Positions 17,100-25,350 of a DNA stretch of 64,000 nt are shown here, one piece after another. Made by a program: the position numbers and the translations under genes. This stretch comes from Actinomadura_E scrupuli (lineage in GTDB: Bacteria; Actinomycetota; Actinomycetes; Streptosporangiales; Streptosporangiaceae), in assembly GCF_050971785.1 (NCBI RefSeq), contig NZ_JBPCCU010000001.1, positions 1,488,001-1,552,000 on the forward strand. The letters run 5' to 3'. The stretch's first letter is position 1. Each line of letters opens with the position of its first letter. A model generated the notes under the pieces. The model worked only from the letters and a program-made list of their open reading frames with translations. It was not told the origin of the DNA and did not search any database.

Positions 17100-19400
17100 T
17101 TAGTTCTTCGAGCACTTCGGAGCGCACACGCGGCGGGCGATCGCCTGCAAGAAGATCTTCTGAATCTCCGCCGGGGTGTTGGCGATGTAGACCGCGCCGT
17201 CGGTGACCTGAGCCACCTGGTCCAGCTCGTTGCGGTCGACGCCCTTGCCGAACCCGATCATGATGACCTGGACCGGGTGCTTGGGGTCGTACTCCTTCTT
17301 CAGGGCGGCCAGCAGCTTGGGCAGGGTGGTGCCCTTGGGGTTGTCGTTCTTGCCGTCGGTCAGCAGGAGCATCGAGTTGATCATGTCCGGCTTGTAGGTG
17401 CCCTTGAGCTTCTTGTAGGCCGCGAGGATCGTGTCGTACAGGCCGGTGTCGCCGGTGGGGATCGGCTTGACCTTGGCGAGCTGGCCGAGGATCACCTGGC
17501 GCCGGGTCAGCGAGCCGATGCGGTCGCCCAGCGGGCCGATGGGCACGATCTCCTTCCAGGGCTGGCTGCCGACGAGGTTGGTGGAGAAGACCCACTGCCC
17601 GAGTTCGGTGTCGTCGGTCATCAGCTGAAGGCCGCCCTGGGCCGTCTTCGCCGTGGCCTGCATCCGGGTGACGTTGCTGCCCGGCACCTTGTCGGCCATC
17701 GAGCCCGAGACGTCGATGATGCTGAGCAGCCGGATGGTCAGGCTGAGCTTGGACCAGGCCTGCATGACCTGCGCGACGCTGTCGGCGTCCGGAGCGGGCA
17801 GCGGCCGGGGCTTGCGGGGGCTCACCCCGGTGGCGGTGCCGAACGAGGACGGGCCCTTGCCGTCGGGGGTACGGAAGCCGAGCGCCTGCACGCGGCTCTG
17901 CGCGTTCGCCGTGGACATCGACTTCTCGAACAGCTGGGACGCGCTGACCTTGTCGTCGCTGGAGGTGGTCACCGTGTACGGGTAGTCCAGGGTGGCGGTG
18001 CCCTCGACCGGGTAGACCGCGACGGCGGGCTCGCCGGGCTTGGACTGGTTGTACTTCCACACCGACTGCTCAGGGGTGAGCAGCACGGGGAAGCGGCCGC
18101 GGGCGTCGGGCTTGAGCGACTTGTACTGCGCCTCGACGTTGGGCGTGGTGGCGTGCTGGACCGTCCGCACGATCCCGGTGAAGATCGTGTTGGCGTTGGG
18201 GTCGCTCTGCAGCAGGGTCCGGAGCATCATCAGCGCGGCCATGCCGCTGGCGTTGCGGGTGGGGTCGGGCACCGACAGGCGGATCTTGTCCGCGGGGATC
18301 GTCTGGTTCTTGGTCACCGCGCCGCCGGGCATGCCGCCCGCCGCGGTCAGCAGGTTGTCCCACGACGGCGTCGAGAGGATGCCCGCCTTCTTCAGCCCGG
18401 AGGCCAGGGTCGCCGGCATCGCGACCACGAGCGGGGTCTGGGCGACCTGGGTCTTGGTGATCCGGACCTTGCCCTTGCCCTTCTGCGACTTCTCCACCAG
18501 GTTGGGCCACAGCGACGAGTCGGGGATCCAGACGTCCGGCTGCTGGGCCTGGCCCTCCGAGACGCCCTGACCGGACAGCAGTGTGGTGACGGCGGCGGGG
18601 TCGACGTTCTTGACCTCGACCTTGACGCACTTGCCGTTGACGGACTGCTTCTGGCCGTTGAAGTCCTCCGCGCTCTTGTGGACCGCGTCCGCGATGTCCG
18701 GCGAGGCCGCCACGCTGAGGGTGATGGCGTCGCTGCCCCCGCAGCCGCTCGAACCGGCGGCGAACGCGTAGACGCCGACGCCGAGCAGCACCGCGAGCCC
18801 GACCGCCCCGGCCAGCGGGCCGATCAGCGCGCCTTTGCTGCGCTTGCGCCGGGACCGCCCCTCGCCGCTCCAGTCGTCCCCGCCGCCGCCACCCCCGCCG
18901 CCGTAGAAACCGCCGGAGCCGCCGGGATCACGCGGACCGCTCGGGACGCTCGGGCTCTCCTGGCTCTCGTACGGGTTGTAGGGGCCGGACTCGGTGGGCG
19001 AGCCGGCACGGTATCCACCCAGGTCGGCGGAGCCGGAGAAGCCGCCGGAGCCATATCCGGCACCGCCACTCCCACCGCCCGAGCCGTAGCCGCCGGCACC
19101 CGAGCCGTAGCCGCCGCCACCACCGGCGTCGGAGGCGCCGGAGAACCCGCCGCCGCCGTACTGCGGCTGGGAGGGCGGCGCGGCGGGCGGGTCGGGCTCG
19201 CGAGGGGTGAACCATTCGGGCACGTCGTTGGCGCCCGAGGCCGATCCGCCCCCCTCACGACGTGGGCTGAACCAGTCGCCCCCCTCGGGACCGGCCGCGG
19301 CGCCCTGGGCTGGCGAACCGTATCCCGGTTGCACGGGATCGGGGTAGCCACCGCTGGCCTCGCGGCCGAGTGGAAACTCGTTGCCCTGACTTCCGTTCAC
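17100..19400 (-). CDS. Membrane-anchored solute-binding and von Willebrand factor A domain protein
   Basis: 766 aa. Residues 1-175 are Gly/Ser/Tyr-rich, low complexity and cytoplasmic, and end in a basic patch (RSRRKRSKG). One transmembrane helix follows (about 177-200). The extracellular part has a type II periplasmic-binding-like domain (about 205-480; SVAASPDIADAVHKSAEDF, QPDVWIPDSSLW) and a C-terminal VWA domain (about 525-750). Its MIDAS motif is IIDVSGSM and a later metal-site Asp lies in LLLTDGKND. I chose GTG 19400 with AGAGGG upstream; the frame stays open far beyond but that part is antisense to other genes. VWA proteins of this layout are common in actinobacteria with unknown ligands. 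Confidence 0.88.
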   Translation of the reverse strand: MNGSQGNEFPLGREASGGYPDPVQPGYGSPAQGAAAGPEGGDWFSPRREGGGSASGANDVPEWFTPREPDPPAAPPSQPQYGGGGFSGASDAGGGGGYGSGAGGYGSGGGSGGAGYGSGGFSGSADLGGYRAGSPTESGPYNPYESQESPSVPSGPRDPGGSGGFYGGGGGGGGDDWSGEGRSRRKRSKGALIGPLAGAVGLAVLLGVGVYAFAAGSSGCGGSDAITLSVAASPDIADAVHKSAEDFNGQKQSVNGKCVKVEVKNVDPAAVTTLLSGQGVSEGQAQQPDVWIPDSSLWPNLVEKSQKGKGKVRITKTQVAQTPLVVAMPATLASGLKKAGILSTPSWDNLLTAAGGMPGGAVTKNQTIPADKIRLSVPDPTRNASGMAALMMLRTLLQSDPNANTIFTGIVRTVQHATTPNVEAQYKSLKPDARGRFPVLLTPEQSVWKYNQSKPGEPAVAVYPVEGTATLDYPYTVTTSSDDKVSASQLFEKSMSTANAQSRVQALGFRTPDGKGPSSFGTATGVSPRKPRPLPAPDADSVAQVMQAWSKLSLTIRLLSIIDVSGSMADKVPGSNVTRMQATAKTAQGGLQLMTDDTELGQWVFSTNLVGSQPWKEIVPIGPLGDRIGSLTRRQVILGQLAKVKPIPTGDTGLYDTILAAYKKLKGTYKPDMINSMLLLTDGKNDNPKGTTLPKLLAALKKEYDPKHPVQVIMIGFGKGVDRNELDQVAQVTDGAVYIANTPAEIQKIFLQAIARRVCAPKCSKN

Positions 19401-19742
19401 GGCCTGCCCTCTTTCAGATGAAACCGACCGATGGTCCACGGCACTGTAGCCGTACCGACGAGGTGTTACAAAGAGGCGAAAACGGACGAACTTGCTGGTC
19501 ACGCTAGTTACCACGGAATTAACCATGATGATCTGAGGTGGAATCGCTCTCCGTGCATGATCCAGCACACGCCGCGTCGGTGGTCGTGCTCTTCTCGGAA
19601 CGTTCCCACATGATTGCGATTTTGTGTGCATTCCGGATAAGTCATCCGATAGTAAGAAAATCTCCAATGCCGACTTGCCGGGCGGCAACTCGGCGGACTT
19701 CTGCGCCGTCGTAGATGATGAATCGACGACTTCAGGAGTGAT
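19401..19742. other. Divergent intergenic region, AT-richer
   Basis: A 342-bp gap between the VWA protein and the endonuclease-fold gene. It holds the minus-strand promoter listed separately. For the plus strand a weak pair TTGCGA (19614-19619) and ATAAGT (19637-19642) is 17 bp apart. A small inverted repeat CGGAT/ATCCG lies at 19634-19648. I see no convincing gene. Confidence 0.5.
19443..19471 (-). promoter_or_regulatory. Promoter of the solute-binding/VWA gene
   Basis: On the minus strand, -35 TTGTAA (19466-19471) and -10 TACAGT (19443-19448) are separated by exactly 17 bp. They lie 43 bp before the GTG start, which fits a housekeeping sigma-70-type promoter. Confidence 0.6.
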
Positions 19743-20720
19743 ATGACCGAGCCGAAGCCCGGGCGGATCATGGGGCGCTGGCGCCCGGTCCTGACATGGA
19801 CGCTGGTGGGCTCGTGGGGCGCGTGGGCGGCGGTCCGGCTGACCGGAGCCGATCGCCTGCCGGGCCTGGGGGTGCCGGTCACTCCGCTGCTCTCCCTCAC
19901 TCCCTACGTGGCCGCCGCCGCGCCGGTGCCGGTCATCTGCGCCGCGGTGCTCCGCCGGCGGCGGGCCACCGCGGTGGCCGCGGTGGTCGCCGCCGGGCTG
20001 GTGGCGGCCGTGCTGCCGAGGGTCGTCGCCGCCGACCAACCCAGGGTCGCCGGCCCGGCGCTCCGGGTGCTCAGCGGCAACCTGATGTTCAGCCGGGTCG
20101 ACCCCGAATATCTGTACGGCCTGATCGAGCGCACCCGCGCCGACGTGGTCAGCCTCCAGGAGTTCAACCAGGACGCGGCCGACGGCCTGGCGAAGGCGGG
20201 ACTCGGCCGGCTGCTGCCGTACCACAACCTCGACCCGCGCTGGGAGGCCGGCGGCTCTGGCATCTACTCGCGCTTCCCGCTGAAGCCGCTGCCGTCGCAG
20301 CCCGGCACTGCGATGGCGATGCCCAACGCCGAAATCGACCTGCCCGGCGGGCGCCGGCTCCAGGTGACCGCGGTGCATCCGCTGCCGCCGATCTCGGGCC
20401 CGGCGTTCGAGAGGTGGCGCCACGACCTTCGCGGGCTGCCCGCCGCCGACCCGCACGGCCCGGTGCGCGTCCTGGCCGGCGACTACAACGCCAGCCTCGA
20501 CCACGCGATGCTGCGATCGGTCCTCAGCCGAGGTTACGTCGACGTGGCCGACCAGGTGGGCAAGGGCCTGGTCCCGACGTGGGGGGTGGACATCTACGGC
20601 CCGCCGCTCTCCCTCGACCACATCCTGGTCGACCGGAGATGCGCGGTACGGCGGGTGTCGATCCACGACCTGCCCGGCAGCGACCACCGCGCGATCCTCA
20701 CCGAGCTCCGCCTGCCGTAG
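19743..20720 (+). CDS. Endonuclease/exonuclease/phosphatase-family membrane protein
   Basis: 325 aa. Two or three hydrophobic helices fill residues about 15-100. The C-terminal domain has the EEP fold: VLSGNLMFS, VVSLQEFNQ (metal-binding Glu), VLAGDYNAS (Asp/Asn pair) and GSDHRAIL (catalytic Asp-His). The active site should face outside the membrane, so it could act on extracellular DNA, phospholipids or phosphodiesters. AGGAG lies six bases before ATG 19743. The rRNA methyltransferase starts 57 bp downstream on the same strand. Confidence 0.87.
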   Translation: MTEPKPGRIMGRWRPVLTWTLVGSWGAWAAVRLTGADRLPGLGVPVTPLLSLTPYVAAAAPVPVICAAVLRRRRATAVAAVVAAGLVAAVLPRVVAADQPRVAGPALRVLSGNLMFSRVDPEYLYGLIERTRADVVSLQEFNQDAADGLAKAGLGRLLPYHNLDPRWEAGGSGIYSRFPLKPLPSQPGTAMAMPNAEIDLPGGRRLQVTAVHPLPPISGPAFERWRHDLRGLPAADPHGPVRVLAGDYNASLDHAMLRSVLSRGYVDVADQVGKGLVPTWGVDIYGPPLSLDHILVDRRCAVRRVSIHDLPGSDHRAILTELRLP

Positions 20721-20777
20721 CGCGAGGTCACCCCCCCCGGGCGGGCACGTACGGCGAGGCACGGCAGACTGGGCGGT

Positions 20778-21650
20778 GTGGCCCACCTCGTTCCCGTCGC
20801 CGACCCTCGCGATCCGCGCCTGCGCGACTACGTCCGGCTGACCGACGTGCAGCTGCGCAAGACCCTGGAGGTCGACGAGGGGCTGTTCATCGCCGAGGGG
20901 GAGAAGGTCGTGCGCCGCGCGGTCGAGACCGGTCACCGCGTCCGCTCGCTGCTCATGGCCGCGAAGTGGGTCGAGCCGCTGTCGGACCTGCTCGACCGGG
21001 TCGACGCGCCCGTCTACGTCGTGGACGACGCCACCGCCCAGACGGTGACCGGCTACGCCGTGCACCGCGGCGCGCTCGCCTCGATGGCGCGGCTGCCGCT
21101 GCCCTCGGTGCCCGAGATGCTGGCCGGTGCCGGCCGCCCGGCGGCGGAGCCCGGTGAGACCGCGTCCGGACGAGCCGCCGCACCGCTCCGGCGGATCCTG
21201 GTGCTGGAGGATCTGGCCGACCACGGCAACGTCGGCGCGATATTCCGGTGCGCGGCCGCCCTGGGCATCGAGGCGATCGTCCTGTCGCCGCGCTGCGCCG
21301 ACCCGCTCTACCGCAGATCGGTCAAGGTCTCGATGGGCGCGGTCTTCGCGATCCCGTACGCCCGCATGACCAACTGGCATGACGGACTGGCGGACCTGCG
21401 TGAGTCGGGCTTCCAGCTACTCGCCCTCACTCCGGACCAGTCGGCGGTGCCGATGGACAAGGTGGCGATGGGGGAGCGGGTCGCGCTCATGCTGGGCTCG
21501 GAGGGCGACGGTCTCTCGTCCCGCTGGTTGCACGAGGCGGACGAGCCGGTGTGCATCCCGATGAGCGCGGGCGCGATGGCACTCGGCGTCGACTCCCTCA
21601 ACGTGGTCGCCGCCGCCGCCATCGCGTGCCACGGTCTGATGACGCACTGA
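20778..21650 (+). CDS. TrmH/SpoU-family RNA methyltransferase
   Basis: 290-aa SPOUT-class 2'-O-methyltransferase. The N-terminal domain (about residues 1-110) resembles the L30e-like substrate-binding part. The C-terminal knot carries the three family motifs: LEDLADHGNVGAIFR (motif 1), LMLGSEGDGLS (motif 2) and CIPMSAGAMALGVDSLNVVAAA (motif 3, slightly altered). GTG 20778 has no SD; CAGACT lies seven bases before it, which suggests a leaderless transcript. The target, rRNA or tRNA, cannot be told. Confidence 0.92.
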   Translation: MAHLVPVADPRDPRLRDYVRLTDVQLRKTLEVDEGLFIAEGEKVVRRAVETGHRVRSLLMAAKWVEPLSDLLDRVDAPVYVVDDATAQTVTGYAVHRGALASMARLPLPSVPEMLAGAGRPAAEPGETASGRAAAPLRRILVLEDLADHGNVGAIFRCAAALGIEAIVLSPRCADPLYRRSVKVSMGAVFAIPYARMTNWHDGLADLRESGFQLLALTPDQSAVPMDKVAMGERVALMLGSEGDGLSSRWLHEADEPVCIPMSAGAMALGVDSLNVVAAAAIACHGLMTH

Positions 21651-21670
21651 CACCGCCGGTCATCGCGCAG

Positions 21671-21688
21671 CGCCGCGTCTCAGCGGCG
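21671..21688. terminator. Small hairpin between convergent genes
   Basis: CGCCGC/GCGGCG, 6-bp stem with a 6-nt loop, overlapping the stop codon of the minus-strand methyltransferase and 20 nt after the plus-strand methyltransferase stop. Confidence 0.35.
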
Positions 21689-22414
21689 GATCGTCCGGTA
21701 GACCCTGGTGACGTACGGCAGCTCGAACGAATCGGGGAGGTCCGCGGTGAGCCGCCGGACTCCGGCCTCGATGTCCCTGCGGAGTTCCGGCCCCGCGACG
21801 AGGTAGTAGGACCGGGACTTCAGCAACGCCAGCAGTGAGCCGGGAGTGTGCGGCTGACCATGCCGGAAGTCGCGGTGCTCGGCCGGCCCGAAGGCCTCCC
21901 CGAACTGGTCCCGGGCCAGCCCCCGGGCGTGCGCCGACCCGTCGCGGTCGGCTCCCGCCAGCTCCGACAGCCGGGCCACCCAGGCCACCGACTCGTCACG
22001 GAGGTTCCAGACGGGGGCGAAGACCCCGCCGGGCCGGAGCACCCGCGCGATCTCCGCGTGTGCCACCTCGGGGTCGAACCAGTGGTAGGCCTGGCCCGCC
22101 ACCACCGCGTCCGCCGATCCGTCCGGCATCGGGATCCGCTCGGCGGACCCCTCGACGGCGGTGGCGCCGGGCAGCCGCACGGCCAGCCGTGCCCGCATGC
22201 CCGGGTCGGGCTCGACCGCGGTCACCTCGTGCCCGAGCCCGGCCACGACCTGCGTCAGCAGGCCGGTGCCCGCCCCGAGGTCGATGACCCGCACCGGCGT
22301 GTCACCGAGTGCCCAGGCGACAGCCTCGGGCGGATACGAGGGACGGACCTGGTCATAGGAGTCGGCGGCCGCGCCGAACGACAGCCGTTGCGCCTGAAAT
22401 GAGTGCTCGTCCAT
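21680..22414 (-). CDS. Class I SAM-dependent methyltransferase
   Basis: 244 aa with a complete Rossmann-type methyltransferase core. Motif I is VIDLGAGTGLLT (about residue 38), motif II VTAVEPDPGM, then AVVAGQAYHWFD and the VLRPGGVF post-motif. It belongs to the broad UbiE/methyltransferase-11 group. The substrate is unknown and the neighbours give no hint. The stop lies 30 bp from the convergent RNA methyltransferase. Confidence 0.9.
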   Translation of the reverse strand: MDEHSFQAQRLSFGAAADSYDQVRPSYPPEAVAWALGDTPVRVIDLGAGTGLLTQVVAGLGHEVTAVEPDPGMRARLAVRLPGATAVEGSAERIPMPDGSADAVVAGQAYHWFDPEVAHAEIARVLRPGGVFAPVWNLRDESVAWVARLSELAGADRDGSAHARGLARDQFGEAFGPAEHRDFRHGQPHTPGSLLALLKSRSYYLVAGPELRRDIEAGVRRLTADLPDSFELPYVTRVYRTIRR

Positions 22415-22735
22415 CCGTCCACGATCTCACCGTCGCGGGAACCGGCCGGGAAAGGGCCCGGCGGCATGTCGGTCCGGCGGTCCGCCGGGCGACGAGTGAG
22501 TGAAGGCAGGTCACGGCCACCGCGAGGCGGGGCCACCGCCGAACGCACCAAGGACGAGGCCACCCTCCATCCGAGAAGGGCCTCACGATGACAGTCTTCT
22601 CGTTTCGGTGTGCTCCACCGTCGACCGGGACGAAGATGTCCATCACACGTGCCGGCCCGGCACGGTGAACCGGGCGCCGCGGGGATGCGTACGTCCTGGC
22701 GAGCTTCAGGTATTTCGAACGAGGGAGAGCCTCCG
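22415..22735. other. Intergenic region without a recognised feature
   Basis: A 321-bp divergent gap between the methyltransferase and the lipoprotein gene. Several short frames cross it, but none has a ribosome binding site with coding-like codon use. I see no clear promoter or repeat. Confidence 0.4.
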
Positions 22736-23185
22736 ATGGGACGACCACACCGCTTCACCGGCGGCCGCGTCCGACTCTGCGCGGCGGCCGTCGCCGTGCT
22801 GTCCGCCGTCGCCTGCTCCGGGCAGAAGTCCCCCTCGGACGGTCCCTCCGGACCCACCGGAAAACAGTTCAGCCTGGAGCAGATCGCGGCCCAGACCGAC
22901 TGCCGCATGCAGTTGCAGAACAACGTCGCCGAATTCCGCCAGGGTGCCTGCAAGACCGACAAGGGCCGCTACGTGGTGCTGACGTTCGCCACCCAGCAGG
23001 CCGGCGACGAGTGGCTGGCGGAGGCGAAGAACTGGGGCGGCACCTACCTCGTCGGCCCCCGGTGGGTCGTCGTGGGCACTCCCCAGCAGCTGCAGGGTTT
23101 CCGCGCCAAGCTCGGCGGCACCATCCAGGCCGGCGACGACCACAGCGGTACCGGCAAGCCGCACGCCCACACCCCCGGCTCCTGA
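22736..23185 (+). CDS. Small predicted lipoprotein
   Basis: 149 aa, function unknown. Residues 1-27 form a signal peptide with a lipobox-like SAVACSG, so Cys27 is probably lipidated. The mature part is about 120 residues with two further Cys and ends in a His-rich tail (DDHSGTGKPHAHT), possibly metal-binding. GGGAGAG lies about eight bases before ATG 22736; the frame is open further upstream, but only this start gives a signal peptide at the N-terminus. Confidence 0.75.
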   Translation: MGRPHRFTGGRVRLCAAAVAVLSAVACSGQKSPSDGPSGPTGKQFSLEQIAAQTDCRMQLQNNVAEFRQGACKTDKGRYVVLTFATQQAGDEWLAEAKNWGGTYLVGPRWVVVGTPQQLQGFRAKLGGTIQAGDDHSGTGKPHAHTPGS

Positions 23186-23344
23186 GCGGCGCCCCCACGG
23201 GAGATCTTTCGCGTGCTCACGGTAAGGAAACGAACGCGCTGCGTGTCGTGTGTTTCTGCGGGGTATGTACGGTCTCAGTCGTCGCGTGCACAGAGGTGCT
23301 GATCGCGGCAGAGTGACCGAAATGGTCGGGGACGGGGGGCGTCG

Positions 23345-23623
23345 ATGATCGAACGTGAAGAGTCAAAACGCGGCGGCACGGTCAAAGTCACTTTCACCTT
23401 GCCGGCACATGAGCCGGACGGGCCCGTTTCGGTGGTGGGTGATTTCAATGACTGGGATCCCTACGCGCACCCGCTGGTGCCGGAGGGCGATCTGCGCCGT
23501 GCCACCGTCGGGCTCCGCAGGGGCGGCCTGTACGTCTTCCGGTATCTGGGCGACGCCGGACAGTGGTTCGACGACGAGTCCGCCGACCTGCTCGATCATC
23601 GCGGCGGGGTGATCCGCACGTGA
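23345..23623 (+). CDS. Stand-alone CBM48/isoamylase N-terminal-like domain protein
   Basis: 92 aa. The whole protein is an early-set glycogen-binding-like beta sandwich: VKVTFTLPAH, then VSVVGDFNDWDPYAHPL (the hallmark of AMPK-beta and isoamylase N-terminal domains) and GLYVFRYLGD. No catalytic domain is attached. GGGGGG precedes ATG 23345. The stop overlaps the next start (GTGA), so the two are coupled. A role in binding glycogen or trehalose-type polymers is possible but unproven. Confidence 0.82.
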   Translation: MIEREESKRGGTVKVTFTLPAHEPDGPVSVVGDFNDWDPYAHPLVPEGDLRRATVGLRRGGLYVFRYLGDAGQWFDDESADLLDHRGGVIRT

Positions 23624-23922
23624 CCTCGCGGGCCGCGCCGAAGGTGCAGCCCGAGCACGTACCGGCCCGCCACGCGAACGCCACGCCGCCCGACGCGCCG
23701 CGGATCGTCTCCCGGCTCGCCGGCGAGTTTCCCGCCGTCGACCGGCAGATTGTCGACCGTCAGGTGCGTGACACCTGGAACTGCGCCCTGCATCTGGGTG
23801 CGGACGTGACACCGGACCTCGTCGAGGAGCTCGCCCGGGAACACCTCATCGCGCTGGACGGATCGCTCGACCTCATGCGGCCCGTACGCGGCCGCGGACG
23901 ACCACCTCAGGGCCGGCGCTAG
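23620..23922 (+). CDS. Small helical protein, three-helix-bundle dimerization-like
   Basis: 100 aa. GTG 23620 overlaps the CBM48 stop by four bases. Residues about 28-88 (IVSRLAGEFPAVDRQIV, LVEELAREHLIAL) resemble the actinobacterial three-helix-bundle dimerization domain (FP followed by a C-terminal AReHL). The tail is basic. The partner and role are unknown; coupling suggests it acts with the CBM48 protein. Confidence 0.65.
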   Translation: MTSRAAPKVQPEHVPARHANATPPDAPRIVSRLAGEFPAVDRQIVDRQVRDTWNCALHLGADVTPDLVEELAREHLIALDGSLDLMRPVRGRGRPPQGRR

Positions 23923-23924
23923 CC

Positions 23925-23944
23925 GGCCTCCCGGCCGGGAGGCC
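23925..23944 (+). terminator. Palindromic terminator after the CBM48 pair
   Basis: A perfect 20-bp palindrome (GGCCTCCCGG and its complement), two bases after the stop at 23922. Confidence 0.55.
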
Positions 23945-23990
23945 GTGCCAGGACCATGAGCGGCGCCGGGGGCGCCGTGCTCGGGCGTGA

Positions 23991-24014
23991 CCGGGAGCCG
24001 TGCCGGGCTCCCGG
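23991..24014 (-). terminator. Hairpin terminator of the Phd-like gene
   Basis: 9-bp perfect stem CCGGGAGCC/GGCTCCCGG with a 6-nt loop, six bases beyond the stop of the minus-strand gene at 24020. Confidence 0.6.
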
Positions 24015-24019
24015 GGAGA

Positions 24020-24430
24020 TCAGATCTCGAGCAGGTCGAAGATCACGCCTCCGTGGTTGACCACCCGGTACCCGAGCTCGGGCAGGCGCTGTTCGGTATA
24101 GGCGGTGAGTTCGGCCATGCCCAGGCTCGGGGAGGGATGATCCTGGGCGACCGGGGCACCGGTCAGGGGCTCGCCGGTGTCCTCGTCGGTGACGATCCGG
24201 TAGATGAAGATCGTGTATCCGTCGTTCTCGCGTGATGCCTCGAGCACCGCCCGGTGGGTGGGCGTGGTGCTCATCGAGGTCACCTGTTCGGCGACCCAGG
24301 TGGGGGTGATGGCGGCGATCCGGCGGCCACCGCTGGTGATGTGAGTGATCCCTCCGTGGTGCACCGCGTGATTCACGTAGTCCACGAAGTGATCTCTGAC
24401 GTCCTCGACGTCTACGTCTATTTGATCCAT
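24020..24430 (-). CDS. Protein with a Phd/YefM antitoxin-like N-terminus
   Basis: 136 aa. Residues about 6-48 (VEDVRDHFVDYVNHAV, then ITSGGRRIAAITP) follow the Phd/YefM antitoxin pattern, in which this part dimerises and binds DNA. The C-terminal 90 residues (YTIFIYRIVTDEDTGEPL and onward) are not a usual toxin-binding tail. No toxin gene lies on either side: the next gene downstream is convergent and the next upstream is divergent. It may be an orphan antitoxin-derived regulator. The start ATG 24430 has no strong SD. Confidence 0.65.
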   Translation of the reverse strand: MDQIDVDVEDVRDHFVDYVNHAVHHGGITHITSGGRRIAAITPTWVAEQVTSMSTTPTHRAVLEASRENDGYTIFIYRIVTDEDTGEPLTGAPVAQDHPSPSLGMAELTAYTEQRLPELGYRVVNHGGVIFDLLEI

Positions 24431-24730
24431 GGCTCATCCCTCGATGCTAAGGATCATCGGCACAGGACTGACCGTATCTCTTCGGGCGCTGCCCCGGAGG
24501 GATTGAGCGATGGTTTGCTGTCCCATAAGGGCAGACGTCCACTTTTTAGTGGATTAGACGGTATGAACGCCGCCCGGATCACAAGTGCACGTGCACTCGC
24601 ACGTGCATCGATGCTTGCACCTGCACGGGATCGGGAGCAAGATAGGTCTTACCGCCGCATCCGCTCCCCGATCCGATCTGCCTCGAAACCGCCCCGCCTC
24701 TCACAGTCCCATCTGCCCGGAGGCAGCCGC
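24431..24730. other. Intergenic region with iterated TGCAC motifs
   Basis: A 300-bp divergent gap. A cluster of GTGCAC/TGCAC words fills 24585-24626, and a short hairpin TCCACT/AGTGGA with a T4 loop lies at 24537-24552. The region is AT-richer than its surroundings and probably carries promoters for both flanking genes. Confidence 0.5.
24585..24626. repeat. Clustered TGCAC repeat
   Basis: Two adjacent GTGCAC palindromes (24585-24596) are followed by GCACGTGCATCGATGC and GCACCTGCAC, giving about seven TGCA-centred words in 42 bp. Both direct and inverted copies occur. A regulator-binding array is the simplest reading. Confidence 0.6.
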
Positions 24731-25048
24731 ATGTCACACCTGACAGACAACGACCGACAGGCCCTCGAGCTCGCCAGAGATCTCCGCGCGCACATGCAGC
24801 AGTGGCTCGCCCGGCATGGCGCGAACGGCTCCTTCTCCATCTCGCCCTTCGTCGATCCCACCGGCAAGCCCAGTGTGATCATCACCATGGACTCCCCGCT
24901 CGCCCTCGCCATGGTGCGCAGCCTGGACCAGCAGCAGCCCGCGGCGCCGCAGCCGCCGCCGCGCCAGCAGGGCCAGCAGGGCCAGCACGGCCAGCCTCTC
25001 CCGCCGCCCCGGCACCTGGGAGTGCTGCCGACCCAGGCGACCGCGTGA
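24731..25048 (+). CDS. Hypothetical protein with Gln/Pro-rich tail
   Basis: 105 aa, function unknown. The start ATG 24731 has GGAGG eight bases upstream. Residues 1-70 look folded (NDRQALELARDLRAHMQQW, then SVIITMDSPLALAMV), with a helix and a strand; residues 72-95 are a Gln/Gly/Pro low-complexity run (QQGQQGQHGQ). No signal or membrane segment is seen. Confidence 0.65.
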   Translation: MSHLTDNDRQALELARDLRAHMQQWLARHGANGSFSISPFVDPTGKPSVIITMDSPLALAMVRSLDQQQPAAPQPPPRQQGQQGQHGQPLPPPRHLGVLPTQATA

Positions 25049-25350
25049 GTCACGGCGCACTCGACGAGGGTGCGCCGCCCCCGGCGGTGCACACCGACCG
25101 GGCCACCTGAGGGCTGCCCCGCCGGGCCGGTGAGAGGCACGGCGCGCTTCGCGACGGAAGGCGACACGGAGGCAGGGCCCCGGAACATGCGATGGGTGCC
25201 ACGCGGACGACGTGGACCGCGGCGGACGGCGACCATCGGGGTGGTGGAACGTCGAGCCGCCATGACGAACAGCCGGTCTTCGACCGGGCCCGGACGGAGA
25301 GATGCCGCCCGGCCGCCCGGCGTCGCCACCGGCCCGGCGCTCGCCGCCGG
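25049..25350. other. Gap between convergent genes, only a terminator seen
   Basis: About 300 bp between the Gln-rich hypothetical and the Thr/Pro-rich membrane protein. Apart from the hairpin at 25053-25077 I see nothing. An open frame at 25070-25354 has Arg/Pro-rich, non-coding-like composition. Confidence 0.4.
25053..25077 (+). terminator. Hairpin terminator
   Basis: 8-bp perfect stem CGGCGCAC/GTGCGCCG with a 9-nt loop, five bases after the stop at 25048. Confidence 0.6.

Noticed and set aside
19401..21380. N-terminal extension of the VWA protein frame
   Set aside because: The frame is open, but the extension is antisense to the endonuclease-fold and methyltransferase genes; GTG 19400 has an SD and a mapped-looking promoter.
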